A DNA stretch of 17,755 nt from Annulohypoxylon bovei var. microspora. Its lineage: Eukaryota > Ascomycota > Sordariomycetes > Xylariales > Hypoxylaceae. This document shows, in pieces, positions 17,030-17,755 of the stretch. Position numbers and translations under genes: made by a program. The stretch covers positions 1-17,755 of the forward strand of contig MU405494.1 of NCBI GenBank assembly GCA_022836615.1, given 5' to 3'. Position 1 is the first letter of the stretch, and each line of letters begins with the position of its first letter. The notes below the pieces were generated by a model. The model did no database searches. It was not told the DNA's origin and worked only from the letters and a program-made list of their open reading frames with translations.

Positions 17030-17165
17030 ATTTAAGTTAATTAAATTAAAAATTAAATTAAAAATCAAGGTTTTAAGTTAAGTTAAAAATTAAAAAGGTT
17101 AAAAATCAAGTCCCCGGGTTAAAGTTAAAAATTAAGGTTAAAAATTAAATTTATAACTTAAATTT
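17030..17165. repeat. GTTAAAAATCAAG-type degenerate repeats
   Basis: AAATTAAAAATCAAGG, GTTAAAAATTAAAAAGG, GTTAAAAATCAAG and GTTAAAAATTAAGG alternate irregularly, with one GC-rich interruption (TCCCCGGG near 17111). Confidence 0.7.
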
Positions 17166-17375
17166 AAACTTCTTTTACGTGCATTTAATTTAATATTTAC
17201 CCGTTTTAAATGTAATTAAGTTTATTTAATTAAATATTTAATTAAATATTTCGTAATTTTAATTATTAAACCGTGCGACCGTTCCCCATGAAATTATTTA
17301 ATTAAAAACGTACGGGTTATTAAAAGAAATTAAATGCGATTAAATATAAAATTTGTATTAACGTATTAACTTATA

Positions 17376-17414
17376 TGGCCCGTGCGTATCGATAAGAATT
17401 TTAACCAATGAAAT
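17376..17414 (+). repeat. Relic of the 14874-14912 repeat end
   Basis: TGGCCCGTGCGTATCGATAA followed by GAATTTTAACCAATG matches TGGTCCGTGCTTATCGATAA followed by AGATTTCAACCAATC at 14874, with C-to-T or G-to-A among the differences. It is a surviving GC island in the subtelomeric AT block. Confidence 0.7.
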
Positions 17415-17589
17415 GTTTTCTTTTAAAATTAAATAAATTATAATAAAATTTTTAATAATATAAAATTTATAATATTTTTATTTTTATTTTTTAAAAAAAT
17501 TTAAAATTTTTTTTTAAATTTATATTTATATAAAAAAAAACGTTACGTTATAAAAACCCGGAATTGATAAAAAAAATTAAAAAAAAAAA

Positions 17590-17672
17590 AAAATAAAAAA
17601 AAATAAAATAAAATAAGATAAGATAAGATAGGATAGGATGAGATAGGATGAGATAGGATGAGATAGGATGGG
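17590..17672. repeat. GATA-type transition array before the telomere
   Basis: Poly-A/AAATA sequence turns stepwise into AAGAT units, then GGATAGGATGA, then a regular 10-bp GATAGGATGA repeat (about four copies, 17629-17670), which abuts the telomere tract. The unit is distinct from TTAGGG but increasingly G-rich. Confidence 0.85.
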
Positions 17673-17755
17673 TTAGGGTTAGGGTTAGGGTTAGGGTTAG
17701 GGTTAGGGTTAGGGTTAGGGTTAGGGTTAGGGTTAGGGTTAGGGTTAGGGTTAGG
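17673..17755 (+). repeat. Telomere, (TTAGGG)n
   Basis: Thirteen perfect TTAGGG units plus TTAGG run to the last base. The G-rich strand reads 5' to 3' toward the window's end, so this is the right chromosome end and the tract probably continues past the assembled sequence. No variant units are present. Confidence 0.98.

Larger units (their letters stand above)
15061..17580. repeat. Subtelomeric AT-rich RIP block
   Basis: About 2.5 kb of near-pure A/T with isolated CG dinucleotides (ACG, TCG) surviving, and no real gene. It contains decayed tandem arrays annotated separately. Short GC remnants are at about 16650-16712 and 17376-17386. The composition matches the block at 1-3010. I infer RIP-destroyed subtelomeric repeats next to the telomere. 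Confidence 0.8.

Noticed and set aside
15061..17580. Subtelomeric helicase gene remnant, common in fungal chromosome ends
   Set aside because: No helicase motif or frame can be recognised in the mutated sequence.

Overview
The window is the right end of a chromosome of a filamentous ascomycete. It stops in a (TTAGGG)n telomere. Long stretches are bleached to roughly nine A/T in ten bases (by eye), as repeat-induced point mutation (RIP) does. The GC-rich islands carry fungal-style compact genes and abundant CCTACCTAGGTAGG-type microsatellites. This fits Pezizomycotina, most likely Sordariomycetes; I cannot name a species.

Layout, centromere side to telomere side: (1) 1-3010, an AT-rich RIP block with no gene. 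(2) 3012-9952, a GC-rich island bounded by ~1 kb inverted-repeat arms (about 3093-4078 and 8866-9952). Each arm carries a CCACCC/GGGTGG minisatellite, a perfect 18-nt hairpin and tRNA-like A/B boxes. Between the arms lie two minus-strand genes: an intact 471-codon gene with a basic patch and acidic tail (4343-5758), and a coiled-coil gene of about 530 codons (7264-8857) broken by two TAG codons and a frame change. The right arm is partly RIP-mutated; the left arm is almost clean. (3) 9953-10085, a short AT-rich patch. (4) 10086-12287, gene-poor DNA with several minisatellites. (5) 12288-12497, a small minus-strand gene with a TATA box, preceded by a 39-bp tandem duplication and by ~0.9 kb of degenerate higher-order repeats (12705-13615). 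(6) 13620-15060, gene-free DNA with a 545-bp inverted-repeat-bounded candidate miniature element (14365-14909). (7) 15061-17580, a second AT-rich RIP block with decayed 12-bp and 21-bp tandem arrays. (8) 17590-17672, a GATA/GATAGGATGA transition array, then the telomere.

No pathway can be read from the genes; none belongs to a family I recognise. The unit most worth following is the inverted-repeat-bounded two-gene island. It could be an undescribed subtelomeric mobile element, or single-copy DNA trapped between two inverted copies of a dispersed subtelomeric repeat. RIP and its likely leakage into the neighbouring gene explain most of the decay seen.
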